Below the pieces are notes generated by a model. The model saw nothing but the letters and a program-made list of their open reading frames with translations, had not been told where the DNA came from and made no database searches. From positions 186,001 through 250,000 of the forward strand of contig NZ_SDMO01000003.1 of assembly GCF_004798905.1 (NCBI RefSeq): a stretch of 64,000 bases of DNA. The letters run 5' to 3'. Origin of the DNA: Halomonas borealis. GTDB taxonomy: Bacteria; Pseudomonadota; Gammaproteobacteria; Pseudomonadales; Halomonadaceae. Below, in pieces: positions 1 to 8,590 of the stretch (position 1 is its first letter; every line of letters starts with the position of its first letter). Both the position numbers and the translations under genes were made by a program.

Positions 1-602
1 ACCAGCGCGCCGGGCGGGGCCCGAAAGCCGGCGGGCGTGCCGACCAGGCTGGCGAGAGTGGCCAGGTTGCCGCCGACCACCGGCCCGTCGAGCGTGGCGG
101 GGGCGTCGGCGTAGGCCGTCAGTGGGTAGTCGAGCGGCGTCGGTCCGGCGATCAGGGCCAGGGTCTCTTCCAGTTGGCGACGCACGACCGCGCGGGTGTC
201 GGTGCCGCCGGTGAACAGCTCGCCGGCGGCCTTGGCCACCGGCCCATGGATGGCCGGGAGGCCGTGGCGATGGCAGTGGTCGAGCAGCACGGTGACGTCG
301 GAGTAGCCGACCAGTGGCTTGGGCGCTCGGGCCAGGCGTGTCCAGTCGATGCCCTCGATGAGCTGGGCGGCCCCGTAACCGCCGCGCACCGCCCATACCG
401 CCTGAGTCGCGGGGTCGTCGAAGGCGGCATGCAGCCGGGACAGCCGGTGCTCGCGGCTGCCGGCCAGGTAGCGATGAGGCGCTTGCAAGGGCTCGTCGCA
501 GCGCACCTCGACGCCGAGAGCCTCCAGGCCACGAATGCCCGCGGCGATGGCCTCGGGGTCGGTGGCGGACGATGGCGCGATGAGGCTGACGGCGAGCGGC
601 AT
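1..602 (-). CDS. ldcA: LD-carboxypeptidase (peptidase family S66), 3' end outside window
   Basis: This is the first 200 residues of an LdcA-type serine peptidase, which in the family removes the terminal D-alanine from muropeptide tetrapeptides during cytoplasmic murein recycling. Reading the minus strand from ATG at 602 gives a protein with the family's VRGGYGA motif near residue 72 and GYSDVT at 99-104, where Ser101 is the expected nucleophile. The catalytic Glu and His lie in the C-terminal half, beyond base 1. A GAGGA ribosome-binding site sits about 6 bases upstream of the start. The gene has no stop in the window and is truncated only by the window edge. AmpD at 58.5 kb and MltF at 22 kb belong to the same recycling or turnover process but are not linked to it. 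Confidence 0.85.
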   Translation of the reverse strand, partial: MPLAVSLIAPSSATDPEAIAAGIRGLEALGVEVRCDEPLQAPHRYLAGSREHRLSRLHAAFDDPATQAVWAVRGGYGAAQLIEGIDWTRLARAPKPLVGYSDVTVLLDHCHRHGLPAIHGPVAKAAGELFTGGTDTRAVVRRQLEETLALIAGPTPLDYPLTAYADAPATLDGPVVGGNLATLASLVGTPAGFRAPPGAL

Positions 603-885
603 GGTGGTCCTCGTTGAGCGATGGGCGCAGGCCGGCATTGTCGACGGGAAACGACTGGCTGTCACGCCAAGGCCGTCAGCCATGTCGAGAGTACGGGAGG
701 AAGTCGTGGTGGGTCATCCGGGGAGGAGCAGCGCCGCAGGCGGCGTCGCCGACGTTGTCGAAATATCGCTATTTGCTAATGTTGTGGTGCCTGCCCTGTA
801 TCAGAAGCGAGCCGATCTCCGTCGAGGGCCGAGACGCGTACCGCTGCCAGGCAGGCCCATATCATGACAAGAGGACACTTCAAGG
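603..885. other. Divergent intergenic region, 283 bases
   Basis: This stretch separates the minus-strand LD-carboxypeptidase from the plus-strand secreted protein and must hold both promoters. A possible plus-strand promoter is TTGTCG at 755-760 with TAATGT at 777-782 and a 16-base spacer, lying in the most A+T-rich part. I see no open reading frame with a convincing start and no RNA structure. Confidence 0.3.
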
Positions 886-1761
886 ATGAAACTCCGCAGC
901 GCTCTGATTGGTGCATCCGTACTCTCCCTGTGGCTCAGCGCGGGGGTGGGTCTGTCGGCTGCCGCGGCACCGCAAGATCCGCTCGCCGCCGAGGTCTGTG
1001 ACGTGACTCGGCAACGACTCGCCGAGGCGCAACCACAGACGCCCGGAGGGCAGGCCCTGGCGGCCGATATCGCGGCAGAGTGTGAAGGCCTCGGGCGTGA
1101 CTATTCCGAGGCGCTGAAGGAAGCCGCGGTGTTCGATGACGATCAAGCGCCGGCGCCGACCCTGCGCAGCCCCTATGATGCCGACGAGGTGGTGCGGCGA
1201 GGCGAGCGTGTACGGGTCGCGCTGTGGTCGAACCAACAGACCGTCGACCAGTTCTACACGGCGGAAAGCGGCACCACGCCGCCCGGCAAGCCGGTGGTCT
1301 GGGTGACTCTGGCGCCTGAGCTGAAGCAATGGTGCTCGGGGCTCGACTGGTCGTCCGACGACCCGCAGCAGCGCGCGGCCGGTTACCAGCGCATCTCGCA
1401 GCGGCTCGGCTTGCCGCCCTACGCGCTGAACGATCGCTTCGTCACCCTATGGGTAGAGCCGGAGCGCCTGATGCGGCCCTGTGCCGATCCGGGGACCGAA
1501 GGCCATGCCTGCCGCGTCGAGCTACCCGAGTCCCTCGGCGTGCCCGACCTGAAGCGCGAGGCCTATGCCGCCTGGTTCACCGACAACGTGGGCAGCGCCT
1601 ATAGCGCCGAGGGGGCCCCCTGGACCCGCGAGGGCTGGACCTATGACTGGGGCGTCGAGGAGGGCGAGTCTCCCCATGGGGTCAGCGAGTTCATGCTGGC
1701 GCCTCGCACGGAGTACGAGATCGAAGGGCGCTACAAGGCGGAAGACTATTGCACCCTTTGA
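886..1761 (+). CDS. Secreted protein of unknown function with six cysteines
   Basis: I do not recognise this 291-residue protein. It starts with a clear signal peptide: positive charges at residues 2-4, then a hydrophobic run to about residue 27 ending in an Ala-rich cleavage region. The mature protein is therefore probably periplasmic or extracellular. Six cysteines are spread along it (contexts EVCDV, AECEG, QWCSG, RPCAD, HACRV, DYCTL), an even number compatible with three disulfides. No membrane segment follows the signal. GAGG and AAGG stretches precede the ATG. It stands alone between divergent and convergent neighbours, so context gives no function. Confidence 0.75.
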   Translation: MKLRSALIGASVLSLWLSAGVGLSAAAAPQDPLAAEVCDVTRQRLAEAQPQTPGGQALAADIAAECEGLGRDYSEALKEAAVFDDDQAPAPTLRSPYDADEVVRRGERVRVALWSNQQTVDQFYTAESGTTPPGKPVVWVTLAPELKQWCSGLDWSSDDPQQRAAGYQRISQRLGLPPYALNDRFVTLWVEPERLMRPCADPGTEGHACRVELPESLGVPDLKREAYAAWFTDNVGSAYSAEGAPWTREGWTYDWGVEEGESPHGVSEFMLAPRTEYEIEGRYKAEDYCTL

Positions 1762-1846
1762 TGGACGACGCCCCGTGGCTATCACGGGGCATCGGGTCGT
1801 GATCGCGTCACACGTCGACGCGTCGTGCGACGCGCGCACCCCGGCG

Positions 1847-2167
1847 TCAGGCCCTGGGGCCGAGAGAGGTCTGCTCGAAGAGTTCCGCCTGGGCATCGCG
1901 CATGATGTCCTCGCAGGCGGCCTGGTGGGTGAGCTCGGTCAGTAGTCCCTGGGCCATGATGAAGCCCTTGCCGAGGCAGGCGTCGATGTCTTCTCGGCTG
2001 AGCCTCGGCTCGGTCTGACAATCGAGCCTGATCGTCCTGCCGTGGCCATCCAGGCGGTCGGCCAGCCGGCGTATCCGCCAGGCGAGCCGAGTCGTCCAGC
2101 GGGCCGATGTTTCCGCGCCTTCGGTCACGCAGAGGGTGCAACGCCATTCGGGCTTGTAGACCTTCAT
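1847..2167 (-). CDS. Small conserved-looking protein of unknown function with an N-terminal CxxC
   Basis: This gene encodes a 106-residue soluble protein with no signal peptide. A CxxC pair lies at residues 10-13 (WRCTLC), and further single cysteines occur at about residues 50, 64 and 85. The rest is rich in Arg, Asp and Glu. A strong GGAGG ribosome-binding site 6 bases before the ATG and consistent GC third positions support it as a real gene rather than a shadow. It may be a small metal- or redox-responsive protein, but I have no family name. It lies just downstream of argP on the same strand, about 90 bases away. Confidence 0.6.
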   Translation of the reverse strand: MKVYKPEWRCTLCVTEGAETSARWTTRLAWRIRRLADRLDGHGRTIRLDCQTEPRLSREDIDACLGKGFIMAQGLLTELTHQAACEDIMRDAQAELFEQTSLGPRA

Positions 2168-2257
2168 GTGAACCTCCTGTCGGCTTGGAATGCCGGATCG
2201 ATCGTGAGGCCATCTCCGTCGGTGGGGCGCCTGGCTCTGCGCGTGGCGCCGTCTGAT

Positions 2258-3127
2258 TCAGGTTAGTCGTACCTCGCTCAGCGCGCTCGTCAGCCGCTCC
2301 AGCAAGGCGCCGCTGTGGCGCCAGAAATGCCAGTAAAGCGGCACCTCGAGGCAGTGAGAGGGCGCCAGGCTGGCGAGCCGTCCGGCGTCTTCCAGCTCGG
2401 CGACCTGGCGGCGAGGCATCATGCCGTAGCCGATGCCTGCGGTAGCCAGGCGCACGAAGCCCTCCGACGAGGGGCAGAGGTGATAGGGGAAGGGGCCGTG
2501 GTAGCCGCACCGGGCGAGGAAGCGGTGCTGTAGCTGGTCGTGAGGCCCGTAGACGATCGCCGGGGCGTGGCGGAAGGCCGTGTCGCTGGGGCCGTCGGGG
2601 AAGTAGCGGTCGATGTAGGCCGGCGTGGCATAGGGATGGTAGGCCATGGTGCCCAGCGGCAGGCAGCGTGCGCCGGCGATCGGCTGGTCGCTGGCGCACA
2701 GGCAGGCCGCCACCTCGCCATCGCGCAGTCGCTTGAGGCCGACGTCCTGGTCCTCGACTACCAGGTCGAGCAGCAGGCCCTCCTCGCGGCACAGTTCGGC
2801 GACGAGTTCGGCCCACCAGGTGGCCAGGCTGTCGGCATTGATGGCGATGCGCAGCCGGGGCGCAGCGCTGTCCAGGGTCGGCAGTGCGGTACGCAGGTCG
2901 CGCTCGAGCAGCTGCACCTGCTGGAAGTGGTTGAGCAGTTGCCGGCCCGCCGGGGTAGGCGACAGGCGGGGGTGGCGAATCAGCACCGGCTGGCCGAGGC
3001 GAATCTCCAGCGCCTTGATGCGCTGGGAAACCGCCGATTGCGAGAGCCCGAGGGCCGCGCCGGCGCGTTCGAAGCCATGGTTCTCGATCACCGTGGCGAG
3101 GGCTTCTAGCAGCTTATAATCAATCAT
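2258..3127 (-). CDS. argP: LysR-family transcriptional regulator, ArgP/IciA type
   Basis: The 289-residue product has a LysR winged helix-turn-helix over about residues 2-60, with the family pattern AGAALGLSQSAVSQRI and the following ALE/RLGQP segment, then a substrate-binding-like effector domain. ArgP in E. coli senses lysine and arginine and controls argO and lysine-metabolism genes. The assignment rests on the closeness of the N-terminal domain and especially on the divergent neighbour, an ArgO/LysE-type exporter, which is the classic arrangement. Length is close to the usual 297. No good Shine-Dalgarno precedes the ATG, but the start matches the family. Confidence 0.88.
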   Translation of the reverse strand: MIDYKLLEALATVIENHGFERAGAALGLSQSAVSQRIKALEIRLGQPVLIRHPRLSPTPAGRQLLNHFQQVQLLERDLRTALPTLDSAAPRLRIAINADSLATWWAELVAELCREEGLLLDLVVEDQDVGLKRLRDGEVAACLCASDQPIAGARCLPLGTMAYHPYATPAYIDRYFPDGPSDTAFRHAPAIVYGPHDQLQHRFLARCGYHGPFPYHLCPSSEGFVRLATAGIGYGMMPRRQVAELEDAGRLASLAPSHCLEVPLYWHFWRHSGALLERLTSALSEVRLT

Positions 3128-3255
3128 AAGAAAAATTGATGCGTTATTAGGACTATGATTTTCCAGTATAGCGGAGCGAGGCTACTCTGGCGCTTCCGAC
3201 GGCCCGGGACGACTCGGTGCCCTGTGTTGAAGCGTGGAACGGATCAGGAGGATCG
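3128..3255. promoter_or_regulatory. argP-argO divergent regulatory region
   Basis: The 128 bases between the two divergent genes are markedly more A+T-rich than their surroundings at 3115-3170. They include TATGAT at 3154-3159, a candidate -10 for the exporter, although no well-spaced -35 is obvious. LysR regulators normally bind such an intergenic region and activate the divergent gene, so ArgP is expected to bind here. The exporter has a perfect AGGAGG at 3246-3251 four bases before its ATG. Confidence 0.4.
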
Positions 3256-3873
3256 ATGCTGGAGAGTTATCTGGCCGGGCTGGTGGTATGCGGTGGCATC
3301 ATCGTCGCCATCGGAGCCCAGAATGCCTATGTACTGGGACTCGCCGTGCAGCGCCGCTACCACTGGTGGTCCGCCGGGGTCTGCATGAGCACCGACATGC
3401 TGCTGCTGACGGCAGGCATGTTCGGCATGAGCACGCTGCTGCTGGCGTTCCCCGGCACCCTGATGGTCCTGCGCTGGTTGGGCGTGGCCTTCCTCGGCTG
3501 GTTGGCTCTCCAGGCGCTGTACCGGGCCGCTGCCGGGCGGGGAGGCCTGACGGTGGACGCGACCCGTGACGTGGGGGTCGCCCGGGTGCTGCTGGCGACG
3601 CTGGCGGTCACGGTGCTCAATCCCCAGGTCTATCTCGACACCCTGTTGCTGATTCCTTCCATCGGTGCCCAACAAGACAGCGCCGTGGGCTTCGTGGTCG
3701 GGGCCGGCAGCGCCTCCATCCTGTGGTTCAGCCTGTTGGCCTGGGGTGGGGCGTTGCTCTCGCCGTGGTTGTCGCGGCCACTGGCCTGGCGGTGCATCGA
3801 TGGCGCCATCGGCATGATGATGGCCGGCATCGCCTGGCAACTGGCGATGGCCCCGCCGGCGGCCATGGCCTGA
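3256..3873 (+). CDS. argO: LysE/ArgO-family amino acid exporter
   Basis: This 205-residue inner-membrane protein has about six hydrophobic segments and the LysE-family opening GAQNAYVLG around residues 19-27, with a conserved NPQVYLDT stretch in the middle (about residue 125). The family exports basic amino acids; ArgO exports arginine and canavanine. I chose ATG 3256 because AGGAGG lies four bases upstream and the length then equals E. coli ArgO; an ATG at 3217 would add 13 non-hydrophobic residues. It is divergent from the ArgP-type regulator that probably controls it. Confidence 0.9.
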   Translation: MLESYLAGLVVCGGIIVAIGAQNAYVLGLAVQRRYHWWSAGVCMSTDMLLLTAGMFGMSTLLLAFPGTLMVLRWLGVAFLGWLALQALYRAAAGRGGLTVDATRDVGVARVLLATLAVTVLNPQVYLDTLLLIPSIGAQQDSAVGFVVGAGSASILWFSLLAWGGALLSPWLSRPLAWRCIDGAIGMMMAGIAWQLAMAPPAAMA

Positions 3874-4042
3874 TCCTGCCCCTGCCCCGCCGGCGGTCAT
3901 GCATGCGGCGACCTTCCCCGAGATGGGGCGTGTATCGGGCGCGTCGCTTCGCCATTTGCCTTGACGGTAGGCTACAGTGACGAAGGGCCCCTTCGAAGCG
4001 CGCCGGGTGAAGGGTGGTTAGGCTAACGAAAAAGGATCGCAG

Positions 4043-5173
4043 ATGGCCGGATGCCAACCGATCGTCCGGCTCGCCGGGCTGGTGCTGGGGGTATGGATGG
4101 TGGCCTTGTCGGGTGGGGCGGCCGGGGCACCGAACGATGTGATACGCGTCGATGACTACATCGAACGATATCCCGAGCAGCAGGCGCTGATGGCGGATTT
4201 CGTCTCCCGCGTGGAGGGGCGTGCCGTGCCGCTGACGTCGCCCCCGCGGCGCGAGATTCGCATCGCCGTCATCTACCCGGCCCTCCAGACCTCGGACTAC
4301 TGGGAGCGTAGCCTTAGCGCCATGCGTGCCCGGCTCGATGCGCTACGTCTTCCCTATCAGCTGAAGGTCTACCTGTCGCGACCCACGGTAGATGTGGGCC
4401 TACAGACGCGCCAGCTGACCACCGCCCTGCAATGGCGGCCCGACTACCTGGTCTTCACCCTGGATACGGTGCCTCATCTGCGCATGATCGAGCGGGTCCT
4501 GGCGTTGGGGAGTCCGCGGCTGATCCTGCAGAACATCACCACGCCGCTGGTCGACTGGGAGGGTGATCCGCCTTTCCTCTACGTCGGTTTCGACCATGTG
4601 GAGGGCACGCGTCTGATTGCCGAGTGGATGTTCGAGCGTGTCGACTACCGAGGCGAGTACATGATGCTGCACTTCTCGTCCGGGTATGTCAGCCGCATGC
4701 GCGGAGGCACCTTTTCGCGTCTGGCGGCGGGCCACCCCGAGCTGCAGGAGGTGGACAGCTACTACACCGACGGTGATCCGGAGAGGGCCTACCGGGCGAC
4801 CCTGAGGACCCTGGAGCGGCATCCCGAACTGAAGATGATCTTCGCCGGCAGCACCGATATGGCGCTGGCGGCGCTGCGCGCGCTGCGCGAGAAGCAGCGT
4901 ACGGATGTGCTGATCAATGGCTGGGGCGGCGGCGAGGCGGAGCTTGAGGCCCTGCGGGCTGGCGACCTGGACGTGACCGCCATGCGCATCAACGACGACA
5001 ACGGCGTGGCCATGGCCGAGGCGATGCGCATGGTCATGCTTGGCCAGGCCTCCCGGGTACCGGCGATCTTCGCCGGCGAGATCGTCAGGGTGAGCCGGGA
5101 CACGCCGCCGCAGGCGATCGCCGAGCTGGAACGTCGGGCCTTCCGGCTGAGCGGCCGCGAAGAGGGCGAATGA
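4043..5173 (+). CDS. luxP: LuxP-type periplasmic AI-2-binding protein
   Basis: The 376-residue protein has a signal peptide (about residues 1-29) and a two-lobed periplasmic sugar-binding fold. It matches Vibrio harveyi LuxP along its whole length as I remember it. All nine residues that contact borated AI-2 in LuxP are present here as Gln82, Ser84, Trp87, Asn164, Arg220, Thr271, Asp272, Trp294 and Arg315, each exactly five positions later than in LuxP (77, 79, 82, 159, 215, 266, 267, 289, 310). That points to a real AI-2 receptor rather than a general sugar-binding protein. No ABC transporter or LuxQ kinase gene lies nearby; the next gene, one base downstream, encodes a GGDEF-EAL protein with a LuxQ-like sensor. 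Ligand binding itself is inferred. Confidence 0.88.
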   Translation: MAGCQPIVRLAGLVLGVWMVALSGGAAGAPNDVIRVDDYIERYPEQQALMADFVSRVEGRAVPLTSPPRREIRIAVIYPALQTSDYWERSLSAMRARLDALRLPYQLKVYLSRPTVDVGLQTRQLTTALQWRPDYLVFTLDTVPHLRMIERVLALGSPRLILQNITTPLVDWEGDPPFLYVGFDHVEGTRLIAEWMFERVDYRGEYMMLHFSSGYVSRMRGGTFSRLAAGHPELQEVDSYYTDGDPERAYRATLRTLERHPELKMIFAGSTDMALAALRALREKQRTDVLINGWGGGEAELEALRAGDLDVTAMRINDDNGVAMAEAMRMVMLGQASRVPAIFAGEIVRVSRDTPPQAIAELERRAFRLSGREEGE

Positions 5174-5174
5174 C

Positions 5175-8100
5175 GTGGGTGCCTGGCGCTTCTCGCGGTG
5201 GCTGCTGTTGCTGTCGATGGCGCTGTTGGGGGTGGCGGCCATCACCCTGCTCACTACCGGCTACCTGGGGGCTCGGCAGGCACTGCGCGAGAGCGCTACG
5301 CAGCAGCAGGCCCAGCATCAGCGGATCCTCGATCATGTGGTGGCCGCCCGCTTCGAGGGTCTGCGTCGCTACACCATGAGCCTGGCCGAATCAGAGGCTC
5401 TCGCCACGTCGGTAGACGGTGGGGATAGGGCGCGTGTCGCGGAGATCATCGGGCGGGGGCTGACCGATGTCCGCGCCGAGCCTCTCGATGCGCTGGTCGT
5501 CGAGTGGCGCGGCCAGGAGACGACCACCGTCGTCAGTCGGCTGGGGTCGTCTCGACCGTTGGAGGCGTTGAGCGAGATCGGTACTCCCCTGGATACCTGG
5601 AGCAGCCTGATGGCCCGCTGGCAGGGCGTCCCCCATGGCCTACTGCGGCTGACTCAGCCGATCCTCGAGCCGGCCCTGGGCCGAGTGGTCGGCCATCTGC
5701 AAGCCTACGTGATGCTCGACGACAGCTTCTGGCTCACCAACGATCTACAGCGATTGTTCGGCGCCCGTGCCATCACGCTGCAGCATGAGGGGCGACTGTT
5801 GGATACCCGCCCGACGCCGCAAGGCTCGGCCCCGCCGGAAGCGCTGGGTGGCTCGACGCCGGCGGTGGTCTTCGTGCCCGAGGGCGTCTGGCATCGTCAC
5901 CGGCTGCGGATCGGCGACAGCGATCCTTACCGCATCGACGTGCTGCTGCCTGACGATGGCCTGCTGTCGCTACGCGATACCTATGTCGCCACCCTGTTCT
6001 ACGCCGCCTTGTGGGTGGTGGCATTCGGCATCGTCTTGATGCTGCTGCTGCGCCGGCTGACGGTACGCGCCCTCGATGACCTGGTGCGCTATGCCGAGGA
6101 GGTGCCGGAGAGCGGTGCGCCGATGCCGTTCCGGGGCGGGCGCTTTGAGGAGTTCAACCGCGTGGGGCAGGCCGTCGAAGGCATGCTGCAGCGTATTCGT
6201 GAACGCGACAAGTACCTGGACGGCATCATCCAGAACGCCCCGGACCTGATCTTCGTCAAGGACCTCGAGGGGCGCTATCGACTGGTCAACGAGCGCTATG
6301 CCTGGGCGATCGGCTCGACCCCGGCTGAGCTCGCCGGAGCGCGGGTGAGCGAGCTGCTGGACGCGACGACCGGCGCTCAGGCTGAAGAGACGGATCGGCG
6401 CCTGCTCGCGAGCGATGCTTCCCTCAAGCACCATCAGTGCCTCGCGACTCCGGAAGGGTGGCGCTATTACCAGGTCACCAAGTTCCCGATCCGCGACGAC
6501 CAGGGGCGGATCTACCTGATCGGCGGGGTAGCCGCCGATGTGACCGAGCTGCGCGAGGCCCAGCAGCAGCTGTCGCTTGCCCAACAGGTCTTCGCCGAGA
6601 CCGGCGAGGCGATCGTGGTCCTCGACGCCCGGTGGCGCGTGTTGCTGGCCAACCGGGCCTTCGTCGACATGAGCGGCCGGCCGCCGGGACAGGCGAGCGA
6701 TGTGGTGCGCGACTTCTTGCGATGTCATCCGGAGGTGACGCACGCCCTGGACGAGAATGCGCGCTGGCAAGGCCAGGGCGAATTCGTATCGTCGCGGGGC
6801 GTGCGGTTACCGGTACTGGTACACACGGGGCCCCTATGGGCATCCTCCGGGGAAGGGCGTCGGCACATGCTGTTGTTCAGCGACATCTCCTCGCTCAAGG
6901 TGGCCGAGCAGGACCTCGAGCGGCTGGCCTGGCACGATGCCCTGACCGGGCTTGCCAACCGTAGCCTGTTCACGCTCGAGCTCGACGAGGCGCTGCAGGG
7001 CGAGGCCTCGATTGCGGTACTATTCATCGATTTGGACCGTTTCAAGGATGTCAACGATCGTTATGGCCACTCGATCGGCGATGAGCTGCTGCGTCAGGCG
7101 GCGCAGCGACTGAGCGCCTGCGTGCAGGCGCGCGATACCGTGGCCCGCTTCGGCGGCGATGAGTTCTGCGTGTTGCTGCGAGGCATCAGCCAGGAGGGGC
7201 CGGCGAGGGCGATCGCCCAGCGCATCATCACCGCGCTGAGCGAGCCCTACGAGTTGGTCGTGGCGCGCTGCTTCTCCAGTGCCAGCGTGGGGGTCACCCT
7301 GGCTGGCCGTCATGGCTGCGCCTCGGAGAGCCTGCTGCGCAAGGCTGACCAGGCGATGTACGAAGCCAAGGCTCGAGGACGCCAGCAGGCGGTGCTCTTC
7401 GAGACGGCCATCGATGAATGCCACCAGGCCCGGCTGCGCCTGGAAACCGGGCTGCGTCAGGCGCTGCCCGGTGGCGAGCTGCGGGTGCACTATCAGCCGC
7501 GCTACGATATTGCCGGCGGCCAGATAGTCGGCGCCGAGGCGCTGCTGCGCTGGCACAGCCCGGTGCATGGCGAAGTCTCGCCGGCCATCTTCATTCCCTT
7601 GGCCGAACACTCCGAGCTGATCGTCGAACTGGGTCGCTTCGTGCTCGCCGAGGCCTGTCGCGAGGCTGCGGCCTGGGCCCGTGGGGGGATGGGAGTGCCG
7701 GTATCGGTGAACCTCTCGCCGCGCCAGTTGAATGCGGCCGAGCTGATCCGTGACATCCGCGATGCCCTTCGCCAGTCCGGGCTTCCGCCGGAGCTCTTGG
7801 AGCTCGAGATCACCGAGACCCACGTCATGGACCACATCGATCGGGTGCTGCCGGTGCTTCACCAGATTCGCGCGATGGGCGTGCGGTTGGCCATCGATGA
7901 CTTCGGTACCGGTCATTCCTCGTTGACCTATCTCAAGCGGCTGCCGGTCGAGCTGCTCAAGATCGATCGTAGCTTCCTCGTCGATGTGCCGGGCGATGGC
8001 GACGACGAGATCCTGCTGGCGGCGATCATCGATATGGCGCATGCCTTGGGTTTCCGGGTGTTGGCCGAGGGAGTCGAGAGCGAGGCGCAGCGGCGTTTCC

Positions 8101-8210
8101 TGGCAGGCCAGGGCTGTGATGAATTGCAGGGATTCCTGTTGGGGCGTCCCCAGGCGGCCGAGCAGTTGCGAGCGGCGTTGGAAGACAGCGAGCAGGCCGG
8201 GCGTTCGTGA
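5175..8210 (+). CDS. Membrane sensor with LuxQ-like periplasmic domain, PAS, GGDEF and EAL
   Basis: This 1011-residue protein has a first membrane segment at about 8-28, a periplasmic region to about 268, a second segment at about 269-293, a HAMP-like linker, PAS domains at about 345-455 and 465-580, GGDEF at about 588-750 and EAL at about 755-1005. The periplasmic part shares the pattern PILEPALGRVVG...DDSF with LuxQ. GGDEF is intact at 660-664; the inhibitory RxxD site reads QARD. EAL is intact at 788-790, with later catalytic motifs NLSPRQLN, ELEITET, DDFGTGHSS and LAEGVES. It can therefore in principle both make and degrade c-di-GMP. The start is GTG at 5175, one base after the luxP stop, so translation is probably coupled and the two should act as receptor and effector. 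Confidence 0.9.
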   Translation: MGAWRFSRWLLLLSMALLGVAAITLLTTGYLGARQALRESATQQQAQHQRILDHVVAARFEGLRRYTMSLAESEALATSVDGGDRARVAEIIGRGLTDVRAEPLDALVVEWRGQETTTVVSRLGSSRPLEALSEIGTPLDTWSSLMARWQGVPHGLLRLTQPILEPALGRVVGHLQAYVMLDDSFWLTNDLQRLFGARAITLQHEGRLLDTRPTPQGSAPPEALGGSTPAVVFVPEGVWHRHRLRIGDSDPYRIDVLLPDDGLLSLRDTYVATLFYAALWVVAFGIVLMLLLRRLTVRALDDLVRYAEEVPESGAPMPFRGGRFEEFNRVGQAVEGMLQRIRERDKYLDGIIQNAPDLIFVKDLEGRYRLVNERYAWAIGSTPAELAGARVSELLDATTGAQAEETDRRLLASDASLKHHQCLATPEGWRYYQVTKFPIRDDQGRIYLIGGVAADVTELREAQQQLSLAQQVFAETGEAIVVLDARWRVLLANRAFVDMSGRPPGQASDVVRDFLRCHPEVTHALDENARWQGQGEFVSSRGVRLPVLVHTGPLWASSGEGRRHMLLFSDISSLKVAEQDLERLAWHDALTGLANRSLFTLELDEALQGEASIAVLFIDLDRFKDVNDRYGHSIGDELLRQAAQRLSACVQARDTVARFGGDEFCVLLRGISQEGPARAIAQRIITALSEPYELVVARCFSSASVGVTLAGRHGCASESLLRKADQAMYEAKARGRQQAVLFETAIDECHQARLRLETGLRQALPGGELRVHYQPRYDIAGGQIVGAEALLRWHSPVHGEVSPAIFIPLAEHSELIVELGRFVLAEACREAAAWARGGMGVPVSVNLSPRQLNAAELIRDIRDALRQSGLPPELLELEITETHVMDHIDRVLPVLHQIRAMGVRLAIDDFGTGHSSLTYLKRLPVELLKIDRSFLVDVPGDGDDEILLAAIIDMAHALGFRVLAEGVESEAQRRFLAGQGCDELQGFLLGRPQAAEQLRAALEDSEQAGRS

Positions 8211-8320
8211 CGCGGGCCGTGCGGTGGCGACACTCTTCGCGTCACGCGCGTGAGATGGTCGTCCGGGCAGCCTCGTGGAGGGGGCGTCCCGACATGCTTT
8301 GCTGTCCAAGAGGCAACACC

Positions 8321-8497
8321 GTGCGTCACTGGCTGGTGGGGTGCATCGTCTCGGCGGCCGCCATCGCCGCCCACACTGAGTTGACCCTGGAGCGGCTGCC
8401 CGGCGAGCATACCCTGCAGCTGCTGTGCCTGGATGATCGGCACCTGAACTTCGAGCCGACGGTGGCCTCCGAGCCGATCACCCTTCACCTCGAGTGA
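8321..8497 (+). CDS. Short secreted DUF4399-like protein or remnant
   Basis: A GTG at 8321, seven bases after AGAGG, opens a 58-residue frame. Residues 1-17 look like a signal peptide (hydrophobic, ending AAAIAA). The rest resembles only the C-terminal strand-rich tail of DUF4399 proteins, with the pattern LPGEHTLQLL, DDRHL and a closing SEPITLHL. The histidine-rich N-terminal half of that family is missing and I cannot find it in another frame upstream. An upstream in-frame ATG at 8294 is an alternative start. It could be a decayed gene or a genuine mini-protein. The family comparison is from memory. Confidence 0.42.
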   Translation: MRHWLVGCIVSAAAIAAHTELTLERLPGEHTLQLLCLDDRHLNFEPTVASEPITLHLE

Positions 8498-8590
8498 GCA
8501 TCGTGGGCCCCGCTCCAGGACGCGTTGAACGCCTGACCATGCTGCAGGTCCAAGCGAATTCTCTTCAGCCAACCATCAGGATGACTCACC

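Noticed and set aside
4043..5173. LuxP-like protein as the binding component of an ABC sugar importer
   Set aside because: No permease or ATPase gene lies nearby, the AI-2 residues are all kept, and the coupled downstream gene is a sensor.
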